DNA of 64,000 nt from Actinomycetota bacterium (GTDB taxonomy: Bacteria; Actinomycetota; Actinomycetes; Mycobacteriales; HKI-0501): assembly GCA_030840805.1 (NCBI GenBank), contig JAVEDU010000081.1, positions 1-64,000 on the forward strand, written 5' to 3'. The position numbers and the translations under genes were made by a program. The notes below the pieces were generated by a model. The model did not search any database and was not told where the DNA came from. It was given only the letters and a program-made list of their open reading frames with translations. Positions 29,171 to 38,625 of this stretch are shown piece by piece; position 1 is the first letter of the stretch, and each line of letters starts with the position of its first letter.

Positions 29171-30064
29171 ATGAGCGAGCGCAGCGCGTCGGTCGGATCG
29201 CCGGACGGGTCAGGTCTGGACGGGGCGCCCGGTGACGGGGATCCGGGCGTGCCGGACCGCGCCGGGTCGGTGCCGCCGCCGTCGGACACCCGGTTCGGCG
29301 AGCAGGGTGGTCTGCTGACCTACGGCAGTTACCTGCGGCTGGAGGGCCTGCTCGGACAGCAGCAGCTCGAGTCGGTTCCGCCGGCGCACGACGAGCTGCT
29401 GTTCATCACGATCCACCAGGTCTACGAGCTGTGGTTCAAGCAGCTGCTGCACGAGCTCGGTGACGCTCGGGACCGGATGCTCGTCCACGACGCCTACACG
29501 CCGCGGGTCCGGCTCGAACGGTGCCGCGTGATCATGCGGGTGCTCGTGGAGCAGGTGGACGTGCTGGAGACGATGACACCGCAGGACTTCGGCGTCTTCC
29601 GTTCGATCCTGGCGCCCGCGAGTGGCTTCCAGTCCGTGCAGTTCCGCGAGCTGGAATTCCTGTCCGGCGCCAAGGATCCGGCGTTCCTGCGGCGGTTCCG
29701 GGGGCTCACCGATTCCGAGCGGGACCGACTGGAACGGCGGCTGGTGGAGCCGAGCCTGTGGGACGGCTTCCTGGCGGTGCTGGGCCACGGCGGCTTCGAC
29801 GTGTCCACTGTCGAGGCGCGAACCGCGGCGCTGCACACGATCGCCTACGACCGGGGCCGGCACGGCGCGCTGTGGGACCTGGCCGAGGCGTTGCTCGAGC
29901 ACGACGCCTTCGCCGGTCGGTGGCGGGCCCGGCACGTGCTCATGGTGGAACGCCAGATCGGGCTCAAGTCCGGTACCGGCGGCTCCAGCGGGGCGAGCTA
30001 CCTGCGGTCACGCCTCGACCTGCACTACTACCCGGAGCTGTGGGAGCTGCGGAACCACCTTTGA
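29171..30064 (+). CDS. kynA: Tryptophan 2,3-dioxygenase
   Basis: A 297-residue haem dioxygenase opening the indole ring of L-tryptophan to N-formylkynurenine. Family marks: LTYGSYL, catalytic His73 in HDELLFITIHQVYELWFK, SGFQS (151-155), axial haem ligand His255 and GTGGSSG (268-274). The first 38 residues are low-complexity and probably disordered. Kynureninase lies about 21 kb away in this window, so the kynurenine pathway genes are dispersed. No formamidase gene is seen. Confidence 0.95.
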   Translation: MSERSASVGSPDGSGLDGAPGDGDPGVPDRAGSVPPPSDTRFGEQGGLLTYGSYLRLEGLLGQQQLESVPPAHDELLFITIHQVYELWFKQLLHELGDARDRMLVHDAYTPRVRLERCRVIMRVLVEQVDVLETMTPQDFGVFRSILAPASGFQSVQFRELEFLSGAKDPAFLRRFRGLTDSERDRLERRLVEPSLWDGFLAVLGHGGFDVSTVEARTAALHTIAYDRGRHGALWDLAEALLEHDAFAGRWRARHVLMVERQIGLKSGTGGSSGASYLRSRLDLHYYPELWELRNHL

Positions 30065-30147
30065 GGTGTCTTCGTTCCGGAGGGGCAGCGCGGACGCTGT
30101 GTCCCAGGTCATACTGCGGCTCTCGTACCGAGAACGGAGCTGGTCCA

Positions 30148-31188
30148 GTGCTGCGCGGATGGCGTCGATGGAGCATCGCGGTGGTCGTGGCATCGACGGC
30201 GGTCGGCGTGCCGAGCGCGTTCGCCGAGGAGACGTCCACTGCGGCGTCCCGTGTGGACACCGGCAGCTACTCCACGTTGGACCGTCCCGGACCGGCGCTG
30301 GCGGTCCCGGCTCGTCAGCTGCGTACCGCGGTGGCCTGTACGGCGTCGGTGGTGGGCGCCGACCGTGACCCCGTCCTGTTCGTCGCGGGCACGGGTCACA
30401 ACCCGAAGTCGAACTTCGCGTGGAACTACATGCGGGCCTTCAGCCACGCCGGGCGCCCCTGGTGCTCGGTCACCGTGCCGAGCAACTCGATGGGGGACAT
30501 CCAGGTCGCCGCCGAGTACGTCGTGTACGCGATCCGGCACGTCAGCGCCCTCGCCGGCCGGAAGGTCGACATCCTGGGTTGGAGCCAGGGCGGCATGTCG
30601 CCGCGATGGGCGCTCCGTTTCTGGCCCGACACCCGCCCGCTCGTCGACGACCTCGTCGGGCTCGCACCGTCCAACCACGGCACGGCCGACGCGGAGGCCT
30701 GCGTCGCGGTGTGCCCGGCCGCGTTCTGGCAGCAGCGCGCCACGTCCCCGTTCGTCCAGGCGCTCAACAGCGGCGCCGAGACGTTCGTAGGGATCGACTA
30801 CACGGTCGTCTACACGCGCCTCGACGAGGTCGTGTTCCCGAACCTCGACGCCGGGACCGGGAGCTCGTCCCTCCGTACCGGCGGCGGCGCCATCACCAAC
30901 GTCGCGACGCAGGACGTCTGCCCGCTGAGCGTGGCCGACCATATGGCACTCGGGAGCTTCGACGCGGTCGGGTATGCCGCCGCGACCGACGCGTTCGACC
31001 ACGTCGGCCCGGCGTCCGTGGCACGCATTCCCCGGTCGGTGTGTGCGAGGCCGTACCACGAGGGCGTCAGCTCCTTGACCTTCGCTCTCGACCTCGTCGG
31101 GTTCACCACGGCGACGGCGGCCAACATCGCCGCGTACCCCGTGTCGGCGGCCGAGCCTCCGTTGAAGCCGTACGTCTTCGCCGGGTAA
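30148..31188 (+). CDS. Secreted lipase resembling Candida antarctica lipase B
   Basis: A 346-residue alpha/beta hydrolase with an N-terminal Sec signal (about 1-26, ending SAFA). The body parallels fungal lipase B: LFVAGTG oxyanion region, DIQVAAEYVVYAI, DILGWSQGGM with nucleophile Ser146 (fungal form TWSQG), then Asp226 in YTRLDEVVFP and His265 in VADHMAL. The triad is complete and at the expected spacing. Several cysteines could form disulfides, fitting an exported enzyme. GTG at 30148 is chosen because the signal peptide begins there. Confidence 0.85.
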   Translation: MLRGWRRWSIAVVVASTAVGVPSAFAEETSTAASRVDTGSYSTLDRPGPALAVPARQLRTAVACTASVVGADRDPVLFVAGTGHNPKSNFAWNYMRAFSHAGRPWCSVTVPSNSMGDIQVAAEYVVYAIRHVSALAGRKVDILGWSQGGMSPRWALRFWPDTRPLVDDLVGLAPSNHGTADAEACVAVCPAAFWQQRATSPFVQALNSGAETFVGIDYTVVYTRLDEVVFPNLDAGTGSSSLRTGGGAITNVATQDVCPLSVADHMALGSFDAVGYAAATDAFDHVGPASVARIPRSVCARPYHEGVSSLTFALDLVGFTTATAANIAAYPVSAAEPPLKPYVFAG

Positions 31189-31212
31189 GCCCCGAACCGG
31201 GCCGCCGGCCTC

Positions 31213-31254
31213 GCCTGTGGACGGCGCACAGTGCGGAAATCCGGCCTGTGGACG
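31213..31254. repeat. Direct repeat GCCTGTGGACG, 31-bp period, upstream of the HNH gene
   Basis: An exact 11-base direct repeat (31213-31223 and 31244-31254) lies 40-81 bases before the DUF222/HNH start. The 31-base period is about three helical turns, as expected for two sites on one DNA face. Confidence 0.5.
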
Positions 31255-31293
31255 ACCGAGTCCGGCGGGCCTCGGGGCTCTAGGGTCGAACGC

Positions 31294-32613
31294 ATGTACG
31301 AAATCGAGACTCCGGATGAGGCGAGCGCCGCGGGTGTCCGCGCCGGGCTCGCCGCCGTGGTGGAGCTGACGCCCGGCGTGGAGCTGGTTCGCCTCCTGGC
31401 GGACGTGGCCCCGGCGGAGACGGACACGGGGCAGCTCGTCGACGCCGCGGTCGGCTGGGAGCGTGTGATCGCGTGGGCGACCGCGTGTCAGGCCGGGGTG
31501 GTCGCGGAGTTCGCCCGGCGGCGCCCGGCGGCCGATCCGCGGGACGGTGAGGTGAGCGAGTTCGCGGCCGACGAACTGGCTGCGGCGCTGTCCCTGAGTC
31601 GCGGTACGGCGGGGAGTCGCATCGGCTTCGCGCTGGAACTGTCCCGCCTTCCGCAGACGTCGGCGGCACTGGCCGCCGGCCGGATCGGTCTCGGGCCCGC
31701 GCATCGGATCGCCGATGCCCTCGCAGTGCTGCCCACCGAGCTCGCCACCGCGGTGGAGGCACAGGTCGTGCCCACGGCGTTCGGGCGGACGGCGTCGCAG
31801 GTCCAGGCGGCGGCCGCGAAGGCGGTGCTCAAGGCGGATCCGGCGGCGGCGGAGCGTCGGCGCCGGGCCGCGGTGCGGGAGCGGCGAGTGGAGATGTACG
31901 CCCAGCCGGACGGGATGGCGTCGATCTGGGCGCTGCTCCGTGCGGAGGAGGCGTCGGCGTTGATGGCCCGGCTCCGGTCACTGGCGGCCTGCCGCACTCC
32001 CGGCGACACCCGCCGGTACGGGGAACGCATGGCCGACGTCTTCGCGGATCTTCTCGGTGCCGAGATGTGGACGGCATCCGGCCCGGAGGTGGACGGCACC
32101 CCGGCGGCGGTTGTCCCGCGGCCCGCGGGACCTTCGGTGCGGGTCGTGGTGGCCGCGACCACGCTCCTCGGACTGGACGAGGAGCCGGGGCACCTCGGCG
32201 GCTACGGCCCGATCCCGGCGGCCGTGGCGCGGGAGCTGGCCGGGGACCCGGACTCGACGTGGCGGCGCCTCCTCACCGATCCGGTGTCGAAGACGTTGCT
32301 GGACGTGGGACGGACCCGTTATCGACCCCCCGCCTCGCTCGCCGAACATGTGCGGACGCGGGACCGTACCTGCCGGTTCCCGGGATGCCGCCAGCCGGCG
32401 GAACGCTGCGACCTCGACCACGTGGTCCCGTACCCCGATGGGACGACCTGCGACGGCAACCTCGGGACCGAATGCCGGCATCACCACCGGCTGAAACACG
32501 AGGGAGGCTGGCGGGTCGACAGTGCCCCGGGTGATCCCGGCGCCCTGACGTGGATCGATCCGGCCGGGCACCGGTACACGACCTACCCGCCGAAGCCACT
32601 GGACGCGGCATAG
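31294..32613 (+). CDS. DUF222 and HNH endonuclease protein
   Basis: A 439-residue protein of the actinobacterial DUF222-HNH family: a long helical N-terminal region (about 25-330) and a C-terminal HNH module with CRFPGCRQPAERCDLDHVVP and TECRHHHRLKH. It belongs to the 13E12-like repeat families that are often multi-copy in actinobacterial genomes and may be mobile-element linked. ATG at 31294 begins the conserved part. It ends 12 bases before the converging otsB. Confidence 0.88.
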   Translation: MYEIETPDEASAAGVRAGLAAVVELTPGVELVRLLADVAPAETDTGQLVDAAVGWERVIAWATACQAGVVAEFARRRPAADPRDGEVSEFAADELAAALSLSRGTAGSRIGFALELSRLPQTSAALAAGRIGLGPAHRIADALAVLPTELATAVEAQVVPTAFGRTASQVQAAAAKAVLKADPAAAERRRRAAVRERRVEMYAQPDGMASIWALLRAEEASALMARLRSLAACRTPGDTRRYGERMADVFADLLGAEMWTASGPEVDGTPAAVVPRPAGPSVRVVVAATTLLGLDEEPGHLGGYGPIPAAVARELAGDPDSTWRRLLTDPVSKTLLDVGRTRYRPPASLAEHVRTRDRTCRFPGCRQPAERCDLDHVVPYPDGTTCDGNLGTECRHHHRLKHEGGWRVDSAPGDPGALTWIDPAGHRYTTYPPKPLDAA

Positions 32614-32625
32614 GCGGTGGGGGAG

Positions 32626-33405
32626 TCAGCCGCCGGAGGTAGCGGTGGCGCGACGCTCGGCTGCCAGGAGTTCGAGCAGGTCCGTGACGTCCTCCGGGTC
32701 GTCGACCCGGTACCGGGCCGCGGTGTCACCGGGGCCCACCTTCACCCCGACGTCGCCGTCCCGGAGCCGCACGAACGCCTTCTCGTCGGTCAGGTCGTCT
32801 CCGACGAACAGGACACCGGTCGCGCCCAGCTGCACACGCAGGAGATCCAGCGCGGTTCCCTTGCTGGCCTCCACGACGACCAGCTCGGCGACTTCCTTGC
32901 CCTGGGTGACGTGGACGCCGTCCCAGGTCGCCGGTCCGGCGAGCACCTCGGCGAGCACCTCTGCCGCGGTCTGCCGGTCGGCGTTCCGGACGTGGACGGC
33001 CACGCTGACCGGCTTGGTCTCCAGGGCGACACCGGGCCGCCCCGCGGCGATCGCGCGTGCGGCGTCCTCCACCCGGGCGCGGCGTTCCGCGACCTCGGGG
33101 CTGAGCCCGGCGCTGAAGCCGGCGCCGAACTCCGACCCGTGGCTGCCGATGAGATGCATGCCCGCCGGCGGGGCCAGCAGCGTCCGCAGGTCGTCGAGCG
33201 CGCGACCGGAGATCGCCGCGACGTCGGTGCGGGGCAGCTCCGCCAGCGCGGCGAGTGCCGCGACGGAGCCGGGCAGGGGTCGCGCCGCGGAAGGCTCGGA
33301 GACGATCGGCGCCAGGACGCCGTCGAAGTCGGACGCGGCCAGCAGGTGCTCGGTCCGGGCCAGCGATCGGAGCGCGTCGACGAGGGGCGGGTCGAGGCGG
33401 CTCAC
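32626..33405 (-). CDS. otsB: Trehalose-6-phosphate phosphatase
   Basis: A 259-residue HAD-type phosphatase removing phosphate from trehalose 6-phosphate. Motif I reads [11 protein letters not shown] and motif [23 protein letters not shown] and GSHGSEFG are family blocks. The GTG start at 33405 overlaps the otsA stop (GTGA), so otsA-otsB are translationally coupled. The pair makes trehalose from UDP- or GDP-glucose and glucose 6-phosphate. Confidence 0.95.
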   Translation of the reverse strand: MSRLDPPLVDALRSLARTEHLLAASDFDGVLAPIVSEPSAARPLPGSVAALAALAELPRTDVAAISGRALDDLRTLLAPPAGMHLIGSHGSEFGAGFSAGLSPEVAERRARVEDAARAIAAGRPGVALETKPVSVAVHVRNADRQTAAEVLAEVLAGPATWDGVHVTQGKEVAELVVVEASKGTALDLLRVQLGATGVLFVGDDLTDEKAFVRLRDGDVGVKVGPGDTAARYRVDDPEDVTDLLELLAAERRATATSGG

Positions 33406-34808
33406 GCCTCCGCCACCCCCAGCGCGTGCAGGAACTGGGTCGCCCAGTGCATGACGTCGTGTGTCGCCACGTGCCTGCGCATCGCGCGCATCCGACGCGC
33501 CGCCGTCCGCGGGTCCACCTGGATCGCCGAGAGGATCGCTTCTTTCACGCCGTCGAGGTCGTGAGGGTTCACCAGGTACGCCTGCCGCAGCTCGGCGGCC
33601 GCCCCGGCGAACTCGCTCAGCACCAACGAGCCGCTGAGGTCGGGCCGCGCCGCCACGTACTCCTTGGCGACCAGGTTCATGCCGTCGCGGAGCGGCGTCA
33701 CGAGCATGACGTCCGCCGCCCGGTACATCGCAGCCAGTTCCTGCCGGCTGTAGGACTGGTGCAGGTAGTGGACGGCGGTGTGCCCCACGCTGCCGAAATC
33801 GCCGTTGATCTGCCCGACCTGGGCCTCGATCTCGTGCCGCAGCACCTGATACTGCTCGACCCGTTCGCGGCTCGGCGTCGCGACCTGCACGAACACCGTC
33901 TCGGGCGTCGAGAGCGCGCCGTCCTCGAGCAGCTCGCGGAACGCCCGCAGCCGCAGCCCGATGCCCTTCGTGTAGTCGAGCCGGTCGACCCCGAGCAGCA
34001 CGTGCGCAGGGCTGCCGAGCTCCTCCCGGATCTCCTTCGCCCGCGCGACGGTGCAGGGGTCGGCGGCGACGCCGTCCATCAGGTCGAAGTCGATCGAGAT
34101 CGGGAACGCCTCTGCGCGCACCTGCCGCGACGCGCCCTCGTCGTCCACCTCGACCGCCCCGGCGCGGGGCCGCAGGTTGCACAGCTCGCGGGTCAGGCGC
34201 AGGAAGTTCTGGGCCCCGCCGGGGCGTTGGAACCCGATGAGGTCCGCGCCCAGCAGCCCCTCGATGATCTGCTGGCGCCACGGCAGCTGCGCGAACAGCT
34301 CGGTGGGCGGGAACGGGATGTGCAGGAAGAACCCGATCCGCAGGTCCGGCCGGGCCTTGCGCAGCATCTGCGGGACCAGCTGCAGCTGGTAGTCCTGCAC
34401 CCACACGACCGCGCCCTCGGCGGCGACCGCGGCGACCGCGTCGGCGAAGCGCTGGTTCACTTCGCGGTAGGCGTCCCACCACGAGCGGTGGAACTGCGGC
34501 GGCGCCACGCAGTCGTGGTACAGCGGCCACAGGGTGGCGTTCGAGAAGCCCTCGTAGTACCGCGCGACCTCGTCCTCGGAGAGCGACACCGGGTAGAGGT
34601 GCATCCCGTCGCTCTCGAACGGCTCGTCGTCCTTCCCCGCGTCGCCGGACCACCCGACCCAGGCGCCGTCACGCTTCTGCATGATCGGTTCGAGGGCGGT
34701 GACAAGGCCGCCGGGGCTGCGTCGCCATTCGGTCTCGCCGTCAGGTCCGGTGACTCGATCGACCGGAAGGCGGTTCGCGACCACGACGAACGAGCTGCCT
34801 TCGGCCAC
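33402..34808 (-). CDS. otsA: Trehalose-6-phosphate synthase
   Basis: A 468-residue GT20 glycosyltransferase with [47 protein letters not shown] and [16 protein letters not shown], all expected of OtsA. GTG at 34808 is preferred over an in-frame TTG at 34826 because GGAGG lies 9 bases before it. The promoter region is shared with the divergent ettA, 252 bases away. Confidence 0.95.
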   Translation of the reverse strand: MAEGSSFVVVANRLPVDRVTGPDGETEWRRSPGGLVTALEPIMQKRDGAWVGWSGDAGKDDEPFESDGMHLYPVSLSEDEVARYYEGFSNATLWPLYHDCVAPPQFHRSWWDAYREVNQRFADAVAAVAAEGAVVWVQDYQLQLVPQMLRKARPDLRIGFFLHIPFPPTELFAQLPWRQQIIEGLLGADLIGFQRPGGAQNFLRLTRELCNLRPRAGAVEVDDEGASRQVRAEAFPISIDFDLMDGVAADPCTVARAKEIREELGSPAHVLLGVDRLDYTKGIGLRLRAFRELLEDGALSTPETVFVQVATPSRERVEQYQVLRHEIEAQVGQINGDFGSVGHTAVHYLHQSYSRQELAAMYRAADVMLVTPLRDGMNLVAKEYVAARPDLSGSLVLSEFAGAAAELRQAYLVNPHDLDGVKEAILSAIQVDPRTAARRMRAMRRHVATHDVMHWATQFLHALGVAEA

Positions 34809-34931
34809 TCGACAGAACCTCCACAATCGGGGGATTGACGGATCTTGATGTCACCCTAACGGTGTTCGGCCACCCCGGCGCGGCGGCGAGCCCACCGCGA
34901 GCCCACGGCGGGCGCCCGCGAGCGCCCCCGA

Positions 34932-34962
34932 AACGGTGACGAGGGGATGACGAACGGTGACG
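34932..34962. repeat. Direct repeat AACGGTGACG with 21-bp period in the otsA-ettA region
   Basis: Two exact copies of a 10-base unit at 34932-34941 and 34953-34962, two helical turns apart, lie between the divergent otsA and ettA starts. A dimeric or cooperative regulator site is possible. The rest of this 252-base gap shows nothing clear beyond a weak TAGGGT -10-like hexamer toward otsA. Confidence 0.45.
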
Positions 34963-35060
34963 TGGAGGGGGCCGTACGCACGCGGGGCGGCCACCGTTCA
35001 ACAACGGCGCGCAGACCTGGGAGGATGGTGGCATACCCAACTGCGGAGGATCCGTACACA

Positions 35061-36746
35061 GTGGCTCAGTACATCTACACGATGCGCAAGGTCCGTAAGG
35101 CGCACGGCGACAAGGTCATCCTCGACGATGTCACCCTGTCGTTCCTGCCCGGCGCGAAGATCGGCGTGGTCGGCCCCAACGGAGCCGGCAAGTCGACCGT
35201 GCTCAAGATCATGGCCGGTCTGGAGCATGCCTCGAACGGCGACGCCCAGCTGGCGGCCGACGCCTCTGTCGGCATCCTGATGCAGGAGCCGGCGCTCGAC
35301 GAGACGAAGACCGTCCGCGAGAACGTCGAGGAGGCCGTCGTCGAGCTGCGTGACGCGCTGCGGCGGTTCGAGGAGGTGTCGAACGCGATGGGCGAGCCCG
35401 ACGCCGACTTCGACACGCTCCTCGCCGAGCAGGGCGAGCTGATGGAGGTGATCGAGGCGCAGGAGGGCTGGGAGCTCGACAGCCGCATCGAGCAGGCGAT
35501 GGACGCGCTCCGCTGCCCGCCCGGTGACGCCGACGTGACCGTCCTGTCGGGTGGTGAGCGCCGCCGCGTCGCGCTGTGCAAGCTGCTGCTGGAGCAGCCG
35601 GACCTGCTGCTCCTCGACGAGCCCACCAACCACCTGGACGCCGAGAGCGTGCTGTGGCTCGAGCAGCACCTGGCGAAGTACCCGGGCGCCGTCCTCGCCG
35701 TCACGCACGACCGGTACTTCCTCGACAACGTGGCCGAGTGGATCCTCGAGATCGACCGCGGCCGCACGTACCCGTATGAGGGCAACTACTCGACGTACCT
35801 GGAGAAGAAGCAGGAACGTCTCCAGGTGCAGGGCAAGAAGGACGCCAAGCTCTCCAAGCGCCTGAAGGACGAGCTGGAGTGGGTCCGGTCCAGCCCGAAG
35901 GCCCGGCAGGCGAAGAGCAAGGCCCGCCTCGCCGCGTACGAGGAGATGGCCGCCGAGGCGGAGAAGACCCGGAAGCTGGACTTCGAGGAGATCCAGATCC
36001 CGCCGGGCCCGCGCCTGGGCACTGTGGTGGTCGACGTCGCGAACCTGGACAAGGGTTTCGAGGAGCGGGGGGTCCTGATCAAGGACCTGTCGTTCACGCT
36101 GCCGCGCAACGGGATCGTCGGCGTGATCGGCCCGAACGGCGTCGGCAAGACGACGCTGTTCAAGACGATCGTGGGTCTCGAGGACGCGGACTCGGGCGAT
36201 GTCCGGGTCGGCGAGACGGTCAAGCTGTCCTACGTGGACCAGAACCGCTCCGGCCTCGACCCCGCCAAGAACGTGTGGGAGATCGTCTCCGAGGGCCTGG
36301 ACTACATCAAGGTCGGTCAGGTCGAGATGCCGTCCCGCGCCTACGTGTCCGCGTTCGGCTTCAAGGGCCCGGACCAGCAGAAGGCCGCCGGCGTGCTGTC
36401 CGGTGGTGAGCGCAACCGCCTGAACCTGGCGATGACGCTCAAGCAGGGCGGAAACCTGATCCTGCTGGACGAACCGACGAACGACCTCGACACCGAGACG
36501 CTGGGCAGCATGGAGAGCGCGCTGCTGGACTTCCCCGGCTGCGCCGTGGTCATCTCCCACGACCGGTGGTTCCTCGACCGGGTGGCGACGCACATCCTGG
36601 CCTGGGAGGGCGACGCGTCGAACCCGGCGAAGTGGTACTGGTTCGAGGGCAACTTCGAGGCGTACGAGAAGAACAAGATCGAGCGACTGGGCCAGGAGGC
36701 GGCGCGTCCGCACTCGGTGACCTACCGCAAGCTCACCCGGGACTAG
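35061..36746 (+). CDS. ettA: Energy-dependent translational throttle protein EttA
   Basis: A 561-residue ABC-F protein with two nucleotide-binding domains: Walker A GPNGAGKS and GPNGVGKT, signature LSGGERRRVAL and LSGGERNRLNL, Walker B LLLLDEPTNHLD and LILLDEPTNDLD. The P-site tRNA-interacting linker lies between. EttA binds the ribosomal E site and slows the first translation step when energy is low. The start is GTG 35061, with GGAGGA 11 bases upstream; an in-frame ATG at 34947 would add 38 residues that do not fit the family. Confidence 0.96.
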   Translation: MAQYIYTMRKVRKAHGDKVILDDVTLSFLPGAKIGVVGPNGAGKSTVLKIMAGLEHASNGDAQLAADASVGILMQEPALDETKTVRENVEEAVVELRDALRRFEEVSNAMGEPDADFDTLLAEQGELMEVIEAQEGWELDSRIEQAMDALRCPPGDADVTVLSGGERRRVALCKLLLEQPDLLLLDEPTNHLDAESVLWLEQHLAKYPGAVLAVTHDRYFLDNVAEWILEIDRGRTYPYEGNYSTYLEKKQERLQVQGKKDAKLSKRLKDELEWVRSSPKARQAKSKARLAAYEEMAAEAEKTRKLDFEEIQIPPGPRLGTVVVDVANLDKGFEERGVLIKDLSFTLPRNGIVGVIGPNGVGKTTLFKTIVGLEDADSGDVRVGETVKLSYVDQNRSGLDPAKNVWEIVSEGLDYIKVGQVEMPSRAYVSAFGFKGPDQQKAAGVLSGGERNRLNLAMTLKQGGNLILLDEPTNDLDTETLGSMESALLDFPGCAVVISHDRWFLDRVATHILAWEGDASNPAKWYWFEGNFEAYEKNKIERLGQEAARPHSVTYRKLTRD

Positions 36747-36756
36747 ACACCCACCG

Positions 36757-36791
36757 AACGGCCCCGGAGTCCCACGGACTCCGGGGCCGTT
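36757..36791. terminator. Bidirectional terminator after ettA
   Basis: A perfect 16-bp stem (36757-36772 with 36776-36791) around a 3-base loop, between the converging ettA and sugar permease genes. It starts 10 bases after the ettA stop. Confidence 0.85.
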
Positions 36792-36801
36792 GCGCGTTCG
36801 G

Positions 36802-37644
36802 CTACTTCACGCCACCGGCCGTCAGCCCGGCGACGATCCGCCGCTGGAAGAGCAGCACCATGATGACCAGCGGGATCGTGACGATCACGCCCGCGGCCAT
36901 CTGGGTGCCGAACGGCTGGTCGTACTGGGTGGACCCGGTGAACATGCTGGCCACGACCGGCGCCGTCATGTAGGCGGGGTCGTTCACCATGCTGCGCGCG
37001 ATGATGTACTCGTTCCACGCCGCGATGAACGTGATGATCGCCGTGGTGAAGACGCCCGGTGCCGCGAGCGGCAGGATCACCTTCCGGAACGCCTGTCCCG
37101 GCGAGCAGCCGTCGATCTGCGCGGCCTCCTCCAGCTCGTACGGCATCTGCCGGAAGAACGAGGTCAGGTTCCACACCGCGAGCGGCAGCACGAACGACAG
37201 GCTCGGCACGATCATGCCCTGGTAGGAGTTCAGCCAGCCGATCTGGCTGAACAGCTTGAACAGCGGGATGATCATCGAGATCCCGGGGAACATCGAGGTC
37301 GCGATGATGATCGCGAGGGCAGCGTTCTTGAACCGGAAGTCGAGCCGTGCCAGGGCGTACGCCGTGAAGAGGGCGATGACGAGCCCGACCACGGTGGTCG
37401 TGCTCGCGACGATCAGGCTGTTGAGGACGCCCTGGAGGAACTTGTTCTGCGGGTCGAGCGCCGCCTGGTAGTTCTCCGTCGAGAGCGGGCTCGGCAGCAG
37501 GGTGTTGTCGAACAGGTCGTTCGACCGCCGCAGGCTGGAGACGACCATCCAGTAGAACGGCGCCAGGCAGTACACCATGATCACGGCGATGCCGAGGTGC
37601 GGCAGCCAGCGGCGCGGCCCCCGCTCTGCTGTGGTCGTGGTCAT
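36802..37644 (-). CDS. Sugar ABC transporter permease, MalG type
   Basis: A 280-residue inner-membrane permease with about six helices and the EAA loop EAAQIDGCSPGQAFRKVILP that docks the ATPase. It is of the carbohydrate uptake-1 (MalG/UgpE) class. ATG at 37644 overlaps the stop of the MalF-type gene (ATGA). No ATPase gene follows; a shared MsiK/SugC-like ATPase encoded elsewhere is the usual actinobacterial solution. Confidence 0.93.
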   Translation of the reverse strand: MTTTTAERGPRRWLPHLGIAVIMVYCLAPFYWMVVSSLRRSNDLFDNTLLPSPLSTENYQAALDPQNKFLQGVLNSLIVASTTTVVGLVIALFTAYALARLDFRFKNAALAIIIATSMFPGISMIIPLFKLFSQIGWLNSYQGMIVPSLSFVLPLAVWNLTSFFRQMPYELEEAAQIDGCSPGQAFRKVILPLAAPGVFTTAIITFIAAWNEYIIARSMVNDPAYMTAPVVASMFTGSTQYDQPFGTQMAAGVIVTIPLVIMVLLFQRRIVAGLTAGGVK

Positions 37645-38603
37645 CGCTTCCCCCCGACCCGGGAGCCGATCACGTCGGCCCCCAGGACCTTGACGAAGAC
37701 GAACGCCACGACCGCGATGTAGAGGAACAGGATCGTGGACATCGCCGCGGCCGGCCCGAACCGGGTGAACTGGATGGCCTCTTGGAACGCGAGCACCGAG
37801 ACGGTTTCCACCGGTTGCTTGCCCGGGCCGATCATCACGTACGGCAGGTCGAACATGCGCAGCACGTCGAGCAGCCGGAACAGCACCGCCACGATCAGCG
37901 CCGGTTTCACCAGCGGCAGCGTGATGCGCCAGAACGTGGACCAGGCGTTCGCGCCGTCGACCTTCGCCGCCTCGTACACCTCGGCGGGGATGATCTGGAG
38001 CCCGGCGAGGACGAGCAGCCCGATGAACGGCGCCGTCTTCCAGGTGTCCGCGAGGACGATGGCGATCCACGCCGGGATTCCCTCGGTGGTCCAGAGCGTG
38101 TCGGTGCCGAGCAGGGCGTTCGCCGCGCCGTCGGTCTGGAAGATCCAGCGCCACAGCAGGGCGGAGATCGCGGTCGGGATGGCCCACGGCACCAGGATCG
38201 AGGCCCGGATGAGCCCGCGACCGGCGAACGCCTTGTTCATGATCAGGGCCATCGCCACCCCGACCACGACCTCGATCGTCACGCTCGCGATGGTGAGGGT
38301 GGTCGTGTTGCGCAGCGCGTGGAGGAACTGGTCGCTGCCGAACAGGTCGGTGAAGTTCCCGAGTCCGACGAACTTCTCGCCCTCCTGCACCATGCCGGTG
38401 GTCGGGTCGACGCCGCTGTTCTTCTGGAAGAACGACAGCCGCAGCGCGTCGATGAGCGGGTAGCCCACGACGAGGGTGAGGACGAGGAACGTGGGCGAGA
38501 CGAGCAGCACGGCGAGTCGGCCGACGCCCCGGCGGCGACCCCGCCGCGGCTCGCCGGGCGGGGCCGCGACCGGCGGGGCGGGGACGGTGACGGTGGTGGC
38601 CAT
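37641..38603 (-). CDS. Sugar ABC transporter permease, MalF type
   Basis: A 320-residue permease with a proline/arginine-rich cytoplasmic N-terminus, about six helices and the EAA loop EAAKVDGANAWSTFWRITLP. It pairs with the MalG-type permease downstream. The binding-protein gene ends 22 bases upstream of it in the same operon. Substrate cannot be read from the permease. Confidence 0.93.
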   Translation of the reverse strand: MATTVTVPAPPVAAPPGEPRRGRRRGVGRLAVLLVSPTFLVLTLVVGYPLIDALRLSFFQKNSGVDPTTGMVQEGEKFVGLGNFTDLFGSDQFLHALRNTTTLTIASVTIEVVVGVAMALIMNKAFAGRGLIRASILVPWAIPTAISALLWRWIFQTDGAANALLGTDTLWTTEGIPAWIAIVLADTWKTAPFIGLLVLAGLQIIPAEVYEAAKVDGANAWSTFWRITLPLVKPALIVAVLFRLLDVLRMFDLPYVMIGPGKQPVETVSVLAFQEAIQFTRFGPAAAMSTILFLYIAVVAFVFVKVLGADVIGSRVGGKR

Positions 38604-38625
38604 GGGACTCCTCGCTGGGCGGGGG

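Noticed and set aside
34947-35060. N-terminal extension of EttA from ATG 34947
   Set aside because: The extra 38 residues do not resemble EttA proteins, which begin MAQYIYTM-like, and GTG 35061 has a ribosome-binding site.
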